Assembly: GCA_012934845.2 (NCBI GenBank)
Contig: WNNJ02001313.1
Coordinates: forward strand, 1 to 64,000
Length of the DNA: 64,000 nt
Direction: 5' to 3'
Origin: Pomphorhynchus laevis
Lineage: Eukaryota > Acanthocephala > Palaeacanthocephala > Echinorhynchida > Pomphorhynchidae
Shown: positions 48,560-61,700 of the stretch, in pieces
How the letters are laid out: each line of letters opens with the position of its first letter
How positions within the stretch are numbered: position 1 is the stretch's first letter
The notes under the pieces: model-generated
Seen by the model: the letters and a program-made list of their open reading frames with translations, nothing else
Told to the model about the DNA's origin: nothing
Database searches by the model: none
Translations under genes and position numbers: made by a program

Positions 48560-49300
48560 GCCTGTGTCTTCTTATAAAATTATCGTACTGATATCTCGAC
48601 TCCATAACTCTTCATAATCCATTACCAACAACTGCCCTTAAATCTATTATCCCCGCTGCATGGAAGGCTGACTCTTTATTTCTTAACTCTTCAATTCTTC
48701 TTTAAACTATTTAACTCATGTATTCGACTAAAGATTTTCCCCACTGCATGGAAGGCTGACACTATAAGACTGCTGTTAAAATTCCAATATATTGACCCTA
48801 ATCTTCCATGGTCTTACCGTCCTATTTCACTACTTCCCACTATTTCGAAACTCTTTGAAAGACTCATTTTGCGCGAAGTCATGTCTTACTTAAATTCTTC
48901 AAACCTTTTTCCTTAATGTCAAGCTGCATACCGTAAAAACAGCTCCACTGAAACTGCTTGTCACAAGGTAATCGGTGATCTACTCTTGGCTCGCGATTAA
49001 CAGTTAACTTCCCTGGTCATTTCGCTTGATTTGTCGTCGACTTTTGACATTGTAGATCACTTTATTATCCTTCACCTCTTTCGACATCATTGTAGCTTCA
49101 CCTCTACTATTAAATGATTCTCGTCATATCTTATTAACCGCTGTACCACTGTATCATCCGGCAATGCAGTTTGTGCATTTTCGCTATACCCCGTGGTGTA
49201 CCGTAAGGTTCTGTACTCGGCCCTATCTTGTTCTTCCTTCCCTTTTGGAGATCTCGATCAACTTTGCTTCTTATTTAAATGTTATGTCATGTAATGTTCA
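48560..49300 (+). mobile_element. CR1-like LINE, partial RT
   Basis: The plus strand reads a degraded IIPAAWKAD duplication, then FPTAWKADTIRLLLKFQ, WSYRPISLLPTISKLFERLI (RT motifs 1 and 2), QAAYRKNSSTETACHKVIGD, and SLVISLDLSSTFDIVDHFII (motif A). Motif B and the start of motif C are no longer clear. The WKAD block occurs twice (about 48660 and 48760), which indicates a 110-bp internal duplication. Several stops are present. Confidence 0.75.
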
Positions 49301-50380
49301 GATGACATCTTATCTATTCGTCCGTACCCAATTCATCCTCAACTGCTCTCCTCGCCTCAGTTTTATCCTGCTTGGAATCTCTATCGCACCAGCTTTCATC
49401 CATTATAATGGTGGTAAATCCCACGAAATCTGGTGTTTTTTCGATCCACCCTTCCCGCATGGATATTTAATCTTATCATGCTTTCTTTATCAATGACCAT
49501 CGCCTTCCTTGCGTGGATTCGCTAGCAATTGTAAATACTTACAATTGCTTTGATAACGGCTTCAATAAGAAACCGAAATATTGGCAACAACATTTTTTGT
49601 CGACGGATACCTTTCCTTTTTCCTTAACGATATGGACCGACAATCACGAGTTTCTTTCAAATTCTTAATTAGAATTATGGATAAGTTATTAATAATTCAT
49701 AATTTAGAATTAAGAATATTCAGTATTTAGAATTATGATAGTCCTAATTGGGAATTATGACTATCGTGAAGAATTATCCTAAACGACAGTCATTAACTGC
49801 CATTTAAAACCTAAACTATATGATATAAAAAACTATTGATATATTTTCTAAAAATGATACTTTCAGAAACAAAATCTGAATCGTTTGTTGTACTCCTGGT
49901 CAAAAACATTTAAATGATTTTGAATGGCGAATATGATCACTATTTCGTTCACGGAAAAGTCGACATATCCCAAACGAGCTTTAATCTGTGGCTTTGGATT
50001 GACACAGTGTTCATGACGATGCTGGAAAATGTTAAAAATAGAGAGTTTATAATTGTAGTTATTCATGACAAATGATTTACATTTAGATTCCAATACCGCT
50101 ATCATTATCCTCGAGCCCTTAAAAGTCAAAAGCGCAAAATGATAATACTAGCTAAACTCTGTATAGCTCAGGAAATTTAACTAATTACAATGGCACGATC
50201 TAAAATAATATTGATTGATAGTCGGTGTTGTGAGAATAGTAGAATGAATTAGAATGGGTAAGAGTAACAAGGTTTTACTCAAATCAATATCTACAACAAG
50301 TTATAGGTTAGCAAACGTAATATAAGTGTATAATATAACAACTGAAAGCGTGTATAATATCAAATTCTTCCCTTGTGATT
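49300..50380. other. Unassigned
   Basis: It contains a plus-strand frame remnant up to 49496, probably the decayed LINE tail, then AT-rich DNA with short 'gaattat' repeats at 49660-49790. A minus-strand frame of 88 codons (49863-50129) is not recognised. Confidence 0.35.
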
Positions 50381-52720
50381 TTCTTTAGTGAATTTTGTAG
50401 TCTTTGAGTTGTGTTGGTTTGTGCTTTATCCTTGTGGATACTCTCTGATGGCACTGAACGGGTTCAGTTTCGGTTAGATGATACATGCCATTTTTTGTTT
50501 CAAATTCCGATGTTGTGTTCGAACTTGTAAATGTATCCAGCCTAGGAAATCGTGTAAGATCTTTCACTTATACAGTAGATTCCTTGCCGTTTGGATACTT
50601 AATTAGTGCATACTGAGGATTCGTTTCAATAAAACGGACTTCATCTACTAGTGCGTCAGTCTTGCTTTCCCAGACGAATCTTTGTAACAGTATCGGCCCC
50701 GATTCTATTGTCGCTATTGACAACAGCGCACTAACAGAGTAGAGAGCTTGAGGAAGTAATAATTCCCCACACCTTTCGTCTAAGTTTTTTGTTTTGAGTG
50801 CTAAACAGATGGTATGTCAAATAGTACCGTTGAACCGTTTAGTTGCTGCGTTAGTTAAACAGATCCGCTTCTTAATCTCTATAATGTTTCTGCCGTTCCT
50901 CGATAGCAATACCCAAAGATACTTGAAGTCCACCACATCAGGAAGAACCTTTTATCCTATCCGGGTTGTCATTGACACCTGAATCCGAGAGGAACACATA
51001 GAGACATTCTTGCCGGTACTAACCAACATCTCTGCTGATTGGCATTTATCGTAATCGATCTAGTAGGCATTGTAAGTCATCAGGACAAGAAGCCAACAAG
51101 ACAACATCATCTGCAAAAAGCAGATATGGTATCCTAATGGAACCAAATTGAAGACCGACATCTGACAGAACAGCCCGTCTAATAATTTTGTTCATGTAAA
51201 CAAGTAACAAAAGTAAAGACAAAGGACAACCCTGACGAAGCCCAACGCTTGGCCAGTTTATTAATCATATCGTGAAGGTTAGGTAAAGGATATACATCGA
51301 GATAAGTGTAAAAATTTATTGTACAAGAATAATTGACAAAGACGTTTTGACTTCATATCTGTATTATATCTGACGATTACTAACTGTGCTTGCCACGTCG
51401 ATTGACTCGGTTCAATTATTCCTTGAATGATCAATTTTCCAATCTCCTGATAAAAAAAAACAATAGATCTGCTTCGGAAAATTTTTGTGATTTAATCCCG
51501 ATAGGTTTAATGTTTTCACTATCGCAGGAAGTTGTTGACAACTTGTTGTTGACAACTTGTTGTTGACAACTTGTTGTCTGACAACTTGTTGTTGACAACT
51601 TGTTGTCTGACAATCTTGTTGTCTGACACATCATACAACAAACTTGGGATTTGCACATATTTAAAGGATCCTTACGTTCACCAAAATTAATAGTGATGCT
51701 CGAATGTAATAGCTGAAATTCAATACCAAGTAACACTTCATCCCAGGGAAAATGAATAACCCCAAAGTGTACGTTTAAGTATTTTGTATCGAGCATGGCA
51801 ATATTCGTTATGTATGCTCCTTCAAGTTTAACCTTCTTATGCGTTGTAAGCGATATCATTTCCTCAACCGGGTTCATACGGAAACCAAGACGTTGTGCAA
51901 CTTGCAAACGAATGTAATTGTCGAAGTTGGTAACGTTGAAAACGAATGTAATTTTCGGAGATCTATATGTCGGCCGGCGCTTTTAATTGGAACTGTCACA
52001 TCTCTCAGTAAATTCGGCGCAGCAATGTATGTCTTTGAGAGTGGAACATTATCGATGTTGGATTTACTTATCGCGCATAGATATGGGTAGATAGATGATA
52101 CAGTATTCGACTGTTTAGATTTGCACCATCGTCGCCAATTCTTAATGTGAACATTTAGATTCTTTAGCCGGACATTATTTTGTAAATGCAAGTTACCTCC
52201 ACATAACCAACATTTCTTAGACGTTATTGCGGCAACCTGAAAATCAGAAGATTCGGGTACATCTGACGCATAGTGATTAGAGAAATAGGTTGTATGTGAT
52301 TCTGCTACGACATTTCTGCATTGAAGTTGGTACATCGTTGAATTCTGGTAATCCTATTCAATAGATTTGTCTAAATCCACAGTTTGGGCCAACGCTAACA
52401 TCTGATTTTTGAGTAAGCGCTGTCGAATATAATTGGAGGATAATCCACTGATGAATACATCTCTTACTAACTTCAATCGAAACTTCTCTACTGAAACGGC
52501 CTTGATATTGCAACGTTAGCTAATAAAATGCAACATTTGTACATATTCGTCCATAGTCTCCGAGTCTTGTTATCGTATAGTTAAGGGCTATTTCGCAAAA
52601 ATCGAATTGATACCCTTGATACATAACTTGCCCATATTGGGGAAATTAGTTTAATGTGTTCTAGGAATTTGGCTAATAAATTTCTAGAATTCTGACAACC
52701 TAACAGTCATTTCCGCTCAC
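50380..52720 (-). mobile_element. Ty3/Gypsy-type fossil
   Basis: From high to low coordinates on minus: a gag C-terminal region with CWLCGG (about 52190), a protease-like region (51431-51907, containing WDEVLLGIEF) and, near 50400-50680, an integrase C-terminal region (DEVRFIETNPQYA and KDLTRFPRL). It belongs with the pol fossil at 9400-11950. It is broken, with several breaks and with most of RT and integrase missing or unrecognisable. A 15-bp minisatellite is embedded at 51530-51626. It looks old. Confidence 0.7.
51530..51626. repeat. 15-bp minisatellite
   Basis: Six or so units of 'gttgacaacttgttg', some with 'tctgacaa' in place of 'ttgacaa'. It sits within the Gypsy fossil and probably arose after insertion. 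Confidence 0.85.
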
Positions 52721-52779
52721 AGCACTTTTACTAGATACAATGCGTAAACACAACTGTTAGGGTTCGACTCATTAAACAC

Positions 52780-53500
52780 GGTGTATAAGCATATCATGTA
52801 TTTACACCCCTTCTCTCGAAATTTTATTGACAACAAGTTGATCGCGATACACTTTTATGATAATGTTGATTTTATAAGCAGAAGAATTGACAAACCTGCT
52901 TTAAATACAAAATATCATTATATATTCCGGTTATTATTTAAACCCATTATCATTAAAATCGTGACATTGAGTATTCTATTCCGTGAAAGTTATAGTTATT
53001 ATTATATACAGAGCTGAGGGCTATAGTTATATATCCCTCAGCTTATTATTATATGCAGAGCTGAAAGTTAGTTATTATTATATACAGAGCTTATTATTAT
53101 ATACAGAGCTTATATACAAAAGTTGCTGAGCGAAGAACACTGCCTTACAGTGATTACATAAGAGCCTTGCGAACACATATATCCCTTACACTAGCAAAAT
53201 GTGTATCGATGTGCGTGAGATCCATAAGAATGGGAACACAATATCAAATGACAGAAAATCGCACCGGAAACAATCCAGAAAGGATTGTTTTGCACTGATT
53301 TCGATTGACCATTATTAAAAATTTTAAATTTTGAATCGAAAGGCCCATTAGCGGGAACCTTAATTGTATATGTTGTAGAACTTACGACATTATTTAAATA
53401 AATTATATTAAAAAAAATAACAAAAAAATTATATACAGAGCGTTGACCGAGAAGGCTGTTTTGCCCGCTCATCGTACATTGCAACACATTAAACAAACAT
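52780..53500. other. Unassigned with short 'acagagct' repeats
   Basis: 'ttattattatatacagagct' or near copies occur four times between 52995 and 53110, and 'atatacagagcg' again at 53432. A minus-strand frame of 101 codons (53191-53496) is not recognised. The pattern could be remains of element ends. Confidence 0.35.
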
Positions 53501-53505
53501 CAATT

Positions 53506-53870
53506 TCAACCAAACCAAGGATAAGAACTTCCAATGTTGCCTTGATCAGCGTGTATTATCCAATTGTTGACCATGGCTTTGAATTGGCTCAATGATGACG
53601 CAGTCATGATGTCGTGAGGCAATGCGTTCCACAACTTTCTCACTCTGCGTGACAATCGAGATACCATTGTTGACCTTCCAATTTGTCTTACGCGTAACGC
53701 GAGAGAATGACCCCTGCGACTTTGTCGGACATTCAATTCAACACATTCACTTAAGTATCCATCTATCCTCTTTACTATAGACCACATCGCAAACAGATCC
53801 AGAACGAGTAGTCTGGCTTGCACTGATATCATGCCTATTGAAGTCAAACGATAGCTATAACTCATCATTT
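53506..53870 (-). mobile_element. LINE ORF2 C-terminal fragment
   Basis: The frame includes KMMSYSYRLTSIGMISVQAR and ends with VSRLSRRVRKLWNALPHDIM and SLSQFKAMVNNWI. The R..LWN.LP....TA.SL..FK box is the usual C-terminal end of CR1- or Jockey-type ORF2 proteins. It is distinct from the C-terminus of the Jockey-like family nearby. 5'-truncated at about 53870, where the 32-bp minisatellite starts. Confidence 0.6.
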
Positions 53871-53878
53871 TACATCCT

Positions 53879-54000
53879 CGAACGAGCTTGCTGCCACGAC
53901 GTAGAATTCTGCCACGAGCTTGCTGCCACGACGTAGAATTCTGCCACGAGCTTGATGCCACGACGTAGAATTCTGCCACGAGCTTGATGCCACGACGTAT
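53879..54000. repeat. 32-bp minisatellite, about 3.8 units
   Basis: The unit is 'cgagcttgctgccacgacgt' plus 'agaattctgcca'. The last two units share a c-to-a change (ttgatgcc), so they arose by duplication of a mutated unit. Confidence 0.9.
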
Positions 54001-54059
54001 ATAGTTCTATATTCCAACAAACATGTTATTTCTCTTGTCTTCTGATCGCTTCCAGAATC

Positions 54060-57000
54060 AGGCCCCACAATCACACATCAAAGTTACACCTTGCGATTAA
54101 ACCACCCAGCGTCAGCCATACACCGGAGTTCACATTCACGGGGCATGAAGATCAGTAATCTCGACATTGGGTGCTTAAGGAATTTTAGTCTTAGCTCAGT
54201 TGGACATCTAGAAAAAAGGACTAGTCTCGAGATGTTTCAAGTACACTAAAGGCGAATTTGAACTTTCTCTCTTAATGACAGACATTGGGCTCGTTTAAGA
54301 GCCCATCTTGCTCTCATTAAGTCACTATTGAATCTATTCAAGTAGAATCCAGAAGTCCGCTTCACCGAGATGGTGAAAACCTGTTATTTTTAACAAAAGT
54401 GAAAATTAAGGGAGTGGATAATTTGCCATAATGTTAAAAAGCTGAGTGACATTGTCTTTAACTTTTTCTGCTAGCAATGGTGCCATGAAAGATGATCACT
54501 TGTGTTTTGGATGGATTAAGAATGAGGTTGGATTGAGGGTAACTTATATTTTAATCTTTAAAATAGCTGAATTTAGAGACAACATCATTACACCTGTGTT
54601 CTGAAAACATGGTGGTGGTATCATCAGCAACTATCACAAGATGCTAATCGCGTATAAGGGTTTTAAGAAAAATAATAGAGGCAGCTAAGTACAGGATAAA
54701 AGAAAGAGAGAAGCCTTTGGTGCACTAGTAAATGGATATAACTGTCACGTATCTTAGTTGTCTTCGTAATAGAATCGCTTGGTATACAGCTGTATTTCCA
54801 CCCGTTTACAATTCGTTTATGTAGCCTAAGTAACCTGAGAGAGATAACAAATGGAATAGAAACGGTTAAATGCGGAAAAAAGTTAATAAAAACTGCTACA
54901 CATAACGGATACTGTATTCTTAGCAAAACTGATAAATTTCATCTACTGCTGAATGTACCAAGCGTACACAGACGTACCAATGCAAACTTAGTGCGATTAA
55001 ATTTCGTATAATCAAATGATCGCGGATTTTACGAGCAATCGCTTTTTCGTAAATGGAGATTAGTGAGTTTTGAATCATAATGGCTATCAGATTCTTATGA
55101 TATGTAACTTATTTTTTAAATAAAAATATATCTGGAAAAGTTATTATCAGCAATATAGGACGGGAGCTAAAAACAATGTAATTGTGATATCATTTCTCTG
55201 ATTGTCTGTAAAAGCTGGTAGATGCGAAAGGAGATTGGCTTCCGTGTTTTGAAGAATCTTGGTGATGGATACTGGGAGTTTAAGATATCTGTAATAGAAA
55301 GATCCATAACTCCTGAAATACAACAAGACAGGATCAGTTGTGGATTGGGTGTCTCCATAATTATGCAAGCAGATCGACCCCTCTAAATATCCGTTAAAGA
55401 CTAATAATTCAATTTAACCTGATGCCTTCCCCTTCCAACTGACAAACTTCTCTTTGTTGAATATTTTCCAAAAGAAGGACTGAAAATGGTTTAAGAAGAG
55501 CAATGCTAGCAATATCCCTACTCAGTTGTAGTCGGCAACGAGAGCACCAATATTATTTAGATAATACATGTTTGAAGGAATCTTCACCTTTACATGAAGG
55601 TGAAGTATTTTGGCTAGAACCTTAAGTTTTGTTTGAGTAGGATTGAACATGCGATATTTAAGGGTTATTGATATAATTCGATAGCTTGCTGATAGTGGTA
55701 GGATTTAAATTGTATAAATTCTCACTACCTACAACTAAAAAGAGTTCAATCGCTGTATGAAAGAGGACCACTCTGATAAGATTAGAGTGCTATATTCTTT
55801 GCAGTAGGGTATTATCCTCTGAACGCTAGTGAAGTATGTCATGAGAAATGAACATATGTTGGTGTAACTGTTTAATACAAAAAGGTTTAAGCAACCACTT
55901 TTAATAAAGCGGTAAAATCCAAAGAAGAGTGTTTGCTGTTGTGCAATGAAGAGAGTTTGCTGGTGGTATATGAATAAAGTCTTACTCTGAGGATTGCGAA
56001 TCTGATCTAAGAGTAGTTATGTCGTTAAAGTCACCAATTATAACCACTACAAACTTTTCAATCCTGGACGTCGCGATTCTTGTGTATCACTTCTGCTCGA
56101 ATATTGATATGGACTAGTCTAATGCGTTTACAGTCCTTAATAGTGTAATAGCTAAACAAGACAGGGCAGGATATGAGAAGTTTAGTAAAGGGTATACTTA
56201 AATTTACTTTGGCATAATGGTGAACTGATGTAAGTGGAGTTTTATTAAACTATCTGAAAAGTACAACGCACACATTTAGTACATGAAATAAGATGTTAGT
56301 ACATTCACCCTCGCTTACAGATAATCTTTCAGGTAGCGTGGCTGTCGGCGTTGTCGCGAACTTAATCGAATATTATTGTTTTTCTGGTATGATCGTCGAG
56401 TTGTATATCTTCCTTGTTGGGAGCTTACTTTTCGACGTTGTCTGCGCATTTGTTTACATTTACACTGTTTTGGTCATCATGAGCATCTGGGATGTTACGA
56501 TGAGTCATTTGACTCTAATTTCAGGGACGTCGTGGTCTTCATCCGCTACTTCGGGATATTCGAACACAATGGTGGATGTTTCCGAGTTTCGCGGGTATGG
56601 TGCCAGATGTTTATTAGACTTAGTCGTTTCAACACTATCTTGTTTGAGTATTTTTAGATTAGTGTGGATTAGATTCGACAACATCGACAACTTCTGTTGG
56701 GGCCACGTATTTACTATCTATAGTGTGACGTCTGACAATCACTTTATTATTGTTCGGCAGACACCCTGGAGTCGTATCTCGAATAGGCAATCCGCGTTGA
56801 AAAGCACAGAATCTATAGTGTGGAGTACAATTAGTTTCTGTACATAGTAAGGATCAAATGGAGTTAAAAGCGCGATGCAGCGATTGTTCCCATTTGTTCA
56901 TCTGGAATTTGTTTGTTAACAGATCCAACTCGATTGACTTCCACAGTATCAGTTGCATCGGTCAATTTGACCATTTCCACCAGGGTTATACCGCGTAGAA

Positions 57001-58060
57001 TGACTTGACGCTATTTCCAAGTTCTCTAGGAATGATTTCAAATCTGCCAAGATGAATACGGGGGCGTTGATCTGCCGAGATGGTTTGTTTGTCTGCTGAC
57101 GAAGCAAGATTTGGATATCTTCGTAAGATGAACATCGCTGTTTTCGTCAGATTTTGTTGTTACTGGGCTTTGTTTATTGTAGGATTGTAAGCTCGAGACT
57201 GTGAAGTCGTCATTTGTAATGTATGTATGAGCCTGTAATTGAGCCGATTCTATTAACTGCGCCCTATTGAATGCTGTGCGGACATCAATATTGGTACATT
57301 CAAGAAGACGTTACCGGATTACGCTTGGCCGCAGACCAGTAATGAAGGCATAGCGCGTTATAAGATTTTTATGTGTAATTGCTGTGACGTCCTGAAAATT
57401 GCAATCTCTGCTCAGCGATTCTAAAATCTGAATATGTTGATCAATTGAGTTTCGCTTTGTTTGCAGGTATTGAGCTTTTGACGAGCAAACACCTAATTTT
57501 TATCCTTGATGTATAATTTGTCACGTCGATTAATCGCATCACTGTAATCTTCGAGGTCTCTAACGTAGTTAGAAACAGTTGGCGAAACATGGTTGATAAG
57601 CACGTCGAGTTTTCTTAGGTCCGGACGTTCTAATATTGACGACAGGAAAGTAGTGAAACTACATTTCTAATGAGTTCAGTGAATCAGGCTTGATTAGTTT
57701 GTCCATTATAACATTAGTTTAATAAATTGAACTTATGTAACTTGAGTTTGATTAAACTATCTGAAAAGTACAATGCACACATTGAGTTCCAAAAAATATA
57801 TGTACAGAAGGCACATAACCCTTTTTACTAGGGTTAAAAAACCTTGAGATACAGAAGAGTTAGGTGGGTTATGTAAGGGATAAATAACTTTGGTAAATAT
57901 CGAGTAATGTCTTGAGAAGTTCGGATTAATTTAGTTTCCTGAAGGACAGTAACGTCATAATCTCGACAAGGCAGAATACGAAGAGCAGAAGAACCTCCCG
58001 AATTTTACTGAAAGATATTTATAGTGAAAAAGGATTCCGATTACTTTCCATTGCGTTGAC
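54060..58060 (-). mobile_element. Jockey-like LINE copy 6, interrupted
   Basis: It runs from the ORF2 start (MESNRNPFSL at 58049-58020) to the 3' end near 54060, but is much more diverged than copies 2-5, with many stops and frame changes. The RT part is recognisable at 54663-54926 and the region before it at 55147-55368. The endonuclease is split by a Gypsy-type insertion at about 56210-57830. Higher divergence marks it as the oldest of the long copies. Confidence 0.8.
56210..57830 (-). mobile_element. Gypsy-type gag fossil inserted in LINE copy 6
   Basis: Both edges carry a direct repeat of roughly 70 bp ('aaactatctgaaaagtacaa' at about 56249 and 57751). The minus-strand content is gag-like, related in style to the Gypsy fossils at 9400 and 50380 (a TAFNRAQLIESAQLQA block near 57260). 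No pol was recognised between the repeats, so it is a shortened, broken copy. It is younger than the LINE copy it interrupts. Confidence 0.6.
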
Positions 58061-58069
58061 CAACATGCA

Positions 58070-58715
58070 AGATATAACGAGACCACTAGTTAATCGTAGG
58101 AAGGTTGACCATCTTCTGGCCGTTAGAACCAACTGCGGGCGTGTCTTTCCTCCCAGATTGTGTCGCGTTACTTGAGTGCTCACAAGTAAAATATCATCAT
58201 CTCTCTGTTTAGTCCACATATTTTCTTCCTTGAAAAGCTTGATGGAAGAAGTTTTGATTTCAGTTGTTATGACAACACGCTTATTCGAAGCCGGTAAAAG
58301 GGTTGACTGTAAGCTGATGGGTAGGAAAGCTGAAAAGCATTTTGCGAATCAATGTCTCAGTGTTTTTCTAAAAGTAATTTAGTCTCTTTGTCAACTAACA
58401 GCAGCATATCCACGTGTGTATTCTGGTTGATGGTCATGTGCTTATAAGTACAGAAAAATACCCGGATAACGTGTAGAAATCAATTGACTTGCCTTATTTT
58501 CTTTACTATTTTCGAGTTTTTTGTATGATCTTTTGAATATCCACAAATCTAGTTTTCCACCGATGTTGATGAACTTTCTTTCGTTCGAGTTTTTGCTGCG
58601 TAATAATACATTTATAATTTTAGTTGTGTTGGCAATGTGATAACTAAATAAAATAAATAAAGGGTTTTGTTAGATAACTATATAACTGATAAAAAATTAG
58701 AAATTAAAACATGCA
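58070..58715. other. Unassigned spacer between LINE copies 6 and 7
   Basis: A plus-strand frame (58176-58382) and a minus-strand extension upstream of the copy 6 ORF2 ATG are both unrecognised. The minus strand here may hold the ORF1-ORF2 spacer of copy 6, now unreadable. Confidence 0.35.
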
Positions 58716-58719
58716 GAAA

Positions 58720-61700
58720 ACAAATTAAATCAATTGTCCATTCCAGTCGTAGCCTTTCCTTTATCTTCCTTCTTATCATTACGACCTCAGATCCAGAGGG
58801 ATCTGAGACCTTCGGCTGCATCAGCGCGCCGCCTTTAGACTGAATCATTCGGGGTCCTTCACCCTCTAAGTATCCAGTCGATACGGACTATGGTCGGTAA
58901 TCTCTAGATGAGGAGTTTGAGAAACCTTAGTATTTGCTTTGGGGGACGTCTTCTTGAAAAGAAAACTAATCCCGAGATACCCGAGTAGTCCAGAGGCGCA
59001 CTTGGGTTTCCCATTCAATGGCAGATGCTTGGCCCGTTTCAGAGCCTACTAGCTCTCTTCAGGATACGTTTAAATCTATCCAGGTCAACTTTCGCTGACC
59101 AGTTCACCGTAAAAATGGACTGGTCAGCATAGATGACCAGTTCATCTATGACCTACATAGATTGTCGCGGATTTTACGGGCAAGCGCTTTCTTATAAATG
59201 GAGATGAGGGAGTTTGAATCGAGATAAATCACAGATCTTTAGGGCATGAAATCGATTTCTTTTTTGACATAAAAACACGACGGCTGATATTAATGCCAGC
59301 AACATCGGACGGGGAGGCTAGTAGCATAGTGATGGCGACATACTTTCTCTGACTGTCTGTCAAAAGCTGACAGACCCGAGTGGAAAGTGGCACGTGGTAT
59401 TTGGAGGTGCCTGGAAGTGACCCGAGGAGTTTAGGATATCTGTAACAGATAAGTCCCTGCTCCTGAAGTCGCCCCAAGGCGGGAATGGTTGGGGAGATCG
59501 ATCGGCTCATAATTATGTAGGTATAGTGATTCCTTCAAAACTTTGTCAAGGCCTATGCTACCGATCCAACCCAATGCTCTCTCTTTCCAGCAGACAAACT
59601 TCTCCCTATTAAATATCTTCCAAAAGGAAGACTGAGAATGGTTAAGGCAAGAAATGATCACCTTATTCCTACTCAACTGAAACCTGAATATAATGCTCCA
59701 ATATTCATTCGAGAAGACCTGTGTGGCGTAAACAGAGAGATTAGGAGGTGTAGCATTTTAGCTAGTGCCTTGAGTTTTGTTGGAGTGGGATTGTATATAT
59801 GATCTTTATAGGTAGTCGAAAGAAACCCGGTAGCTTGCGATGATAGGTAGGAATTAAATTCGGTCAAAATTTCATTACCAATTTTGGGGAATAGTTGGAT
59901 AGCTGCCTGAAAGAAAGCCACTCTGATGAGGTCAAAGTGAAACCTCCTTCTAAGCAACGTATCTTCTTCCATCCGCCAACGAATTAGGTCATTATAGGTG
60001 ATCTGTTTTTGACGCGACGGTTCAGTACAGAGGGGTTTTAACAACAACATCTTATGAAGCAGTAATATGTCGAGGAGAGAATTAGTTGTTGACCAATGAA
60101 ATGTGGGGGACGGTGGTTTATGAATAAGGTGGTCGTTCTTGGCTCTGCGGAGTGCTGTATTAATCCAACGACCATTATGTCATTGAAGTCACCAAGTAAC
60201 ATGTCATAGCCACTACCTAAAATACGGTCCAGGAGCTCACGGCTCTTGTTAATTCCCCCTGGTCTAATATAGATATTGGCTATACTAATATGTCCCCCGT
60301 TTTTACAATGAGATATATAGCCAAACAAGTCAGGGCTGGAAAGGAATAGTTTAAAAGGAAGGATGATCGTAAGGAGCATTTAACTAGGGTTAAAAGATCT
60401 TGAGATGAAGAGGAGTGAGGGAGGGGTATGTACGGAGTAAATTTGGTGTAAATATGCTTAGGGATAAATCGAGTAATGTCCTAAGGGAGACGGGTAGACC
60501 GCGTCTTTTGAAGGACTATAACATCTGCATCTCTACCAGATAGAAGCCTAAGGGCGGAAGCACCTCCCGAATTCCACTGAAGAATATTCAGTGGAAAAGG
60601 CTCTTGATTACTTCCCATTGTGTTACGTCAGCTTAAGTGGGATGCCCCTTCTAGCCCAGATCAGAGTTGGGAAGGCTGCCATTACCACAACCGGCCAAGC
60701 TATAAGAAATCACTTGCCCACCGGCTATATCTTTATTTCCCAAGGAGGTTGTCGCTACTTCCCAGCCATTATCCTTCTTGGTCAACTTTAAAGAGTCCAT
60801 ACTCTGTTTAGAAGCATTTCGTTTTTTTTATGAAGATGGGGCTTTCTTTGAGTACGTCGTAATATTCGTCGTTATAGGAGAACGTAACTCTTCAAACTTA
60901 GTCACAAGGTATTGAGTTAAAGTTCGCAGCTTGTTCATATTTGCCTGGTGCCTAGCATCTATAAGCTTAATGATATCTGAGTTTGTCATTGTAATATTGG
61001 CTATTGGCCGAGCAGGCATCAGCGAAGTTGGCAGTCTTGCAGGGTGATCCACAATGCCGCTTCTTGTAGTCTTTAACGTAGCCACATTTTCTGGACCAAA
61101 AAAGGATGTTCACCGCCGCAGTTAGAACAATGGGAAGGCAATAAACACTTCCCCAAATTAACATCAGATGATCCGCAAACCCCACATGTCCGGGTACGCT
61201 CGCAATTATAAGCTTAATGCCCTCATTGATGAAATACATTACAACGGGGCTACGTCAGGTGATAGGAGTCTATAAGTGTGAATGACACATTGTGTCCCAT
61301 AAAGGGGTTACATGCACTGTTTGATAGGCATTTAGTCTGGACAACATACGTTGAGCAAAATGCAATTGGTAATGATAGACCGTTTCTGCCCGTGATAGAA
61401 CGCATATTATGTACTTTATAAGTAGATTATAGAGCCCTTACATCTTCCTCTGACATGAAGGGCGGAAAATTGTTTATTTTTAATGAATCCTGAATTGGCT
61501 TGAAAGTTGTCGTTCCGTAATCTGTTAAGTTCTTCTCGAAAAATTCCAAATAGGCTTCCGCGATATCTGAGGTGCAGAAGGAAATGCAAACCTCAGACTC
61601 AAAATATCTTATTGAATTGAATAAAATTCTATTTTTGTAAGCAACAGTGAACTCTCTCAGGAACTTATTAAAAAGGTGCTGTCTTTCGAAAGGTTGTAGA

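Noticed and set aside
51530-51626. Glutamine/threonine repeat protein
   Set aside because: The apparent low-complexity peptide is a minisatellite inside a decayed retroelement.
56293-56847. Plus-strand 184-codon frame resembling a membrane protein
   Set aside because: It is antisense to the gag-like Gypsy fossil; its hydrophobic look comes from the complement of polar codons.
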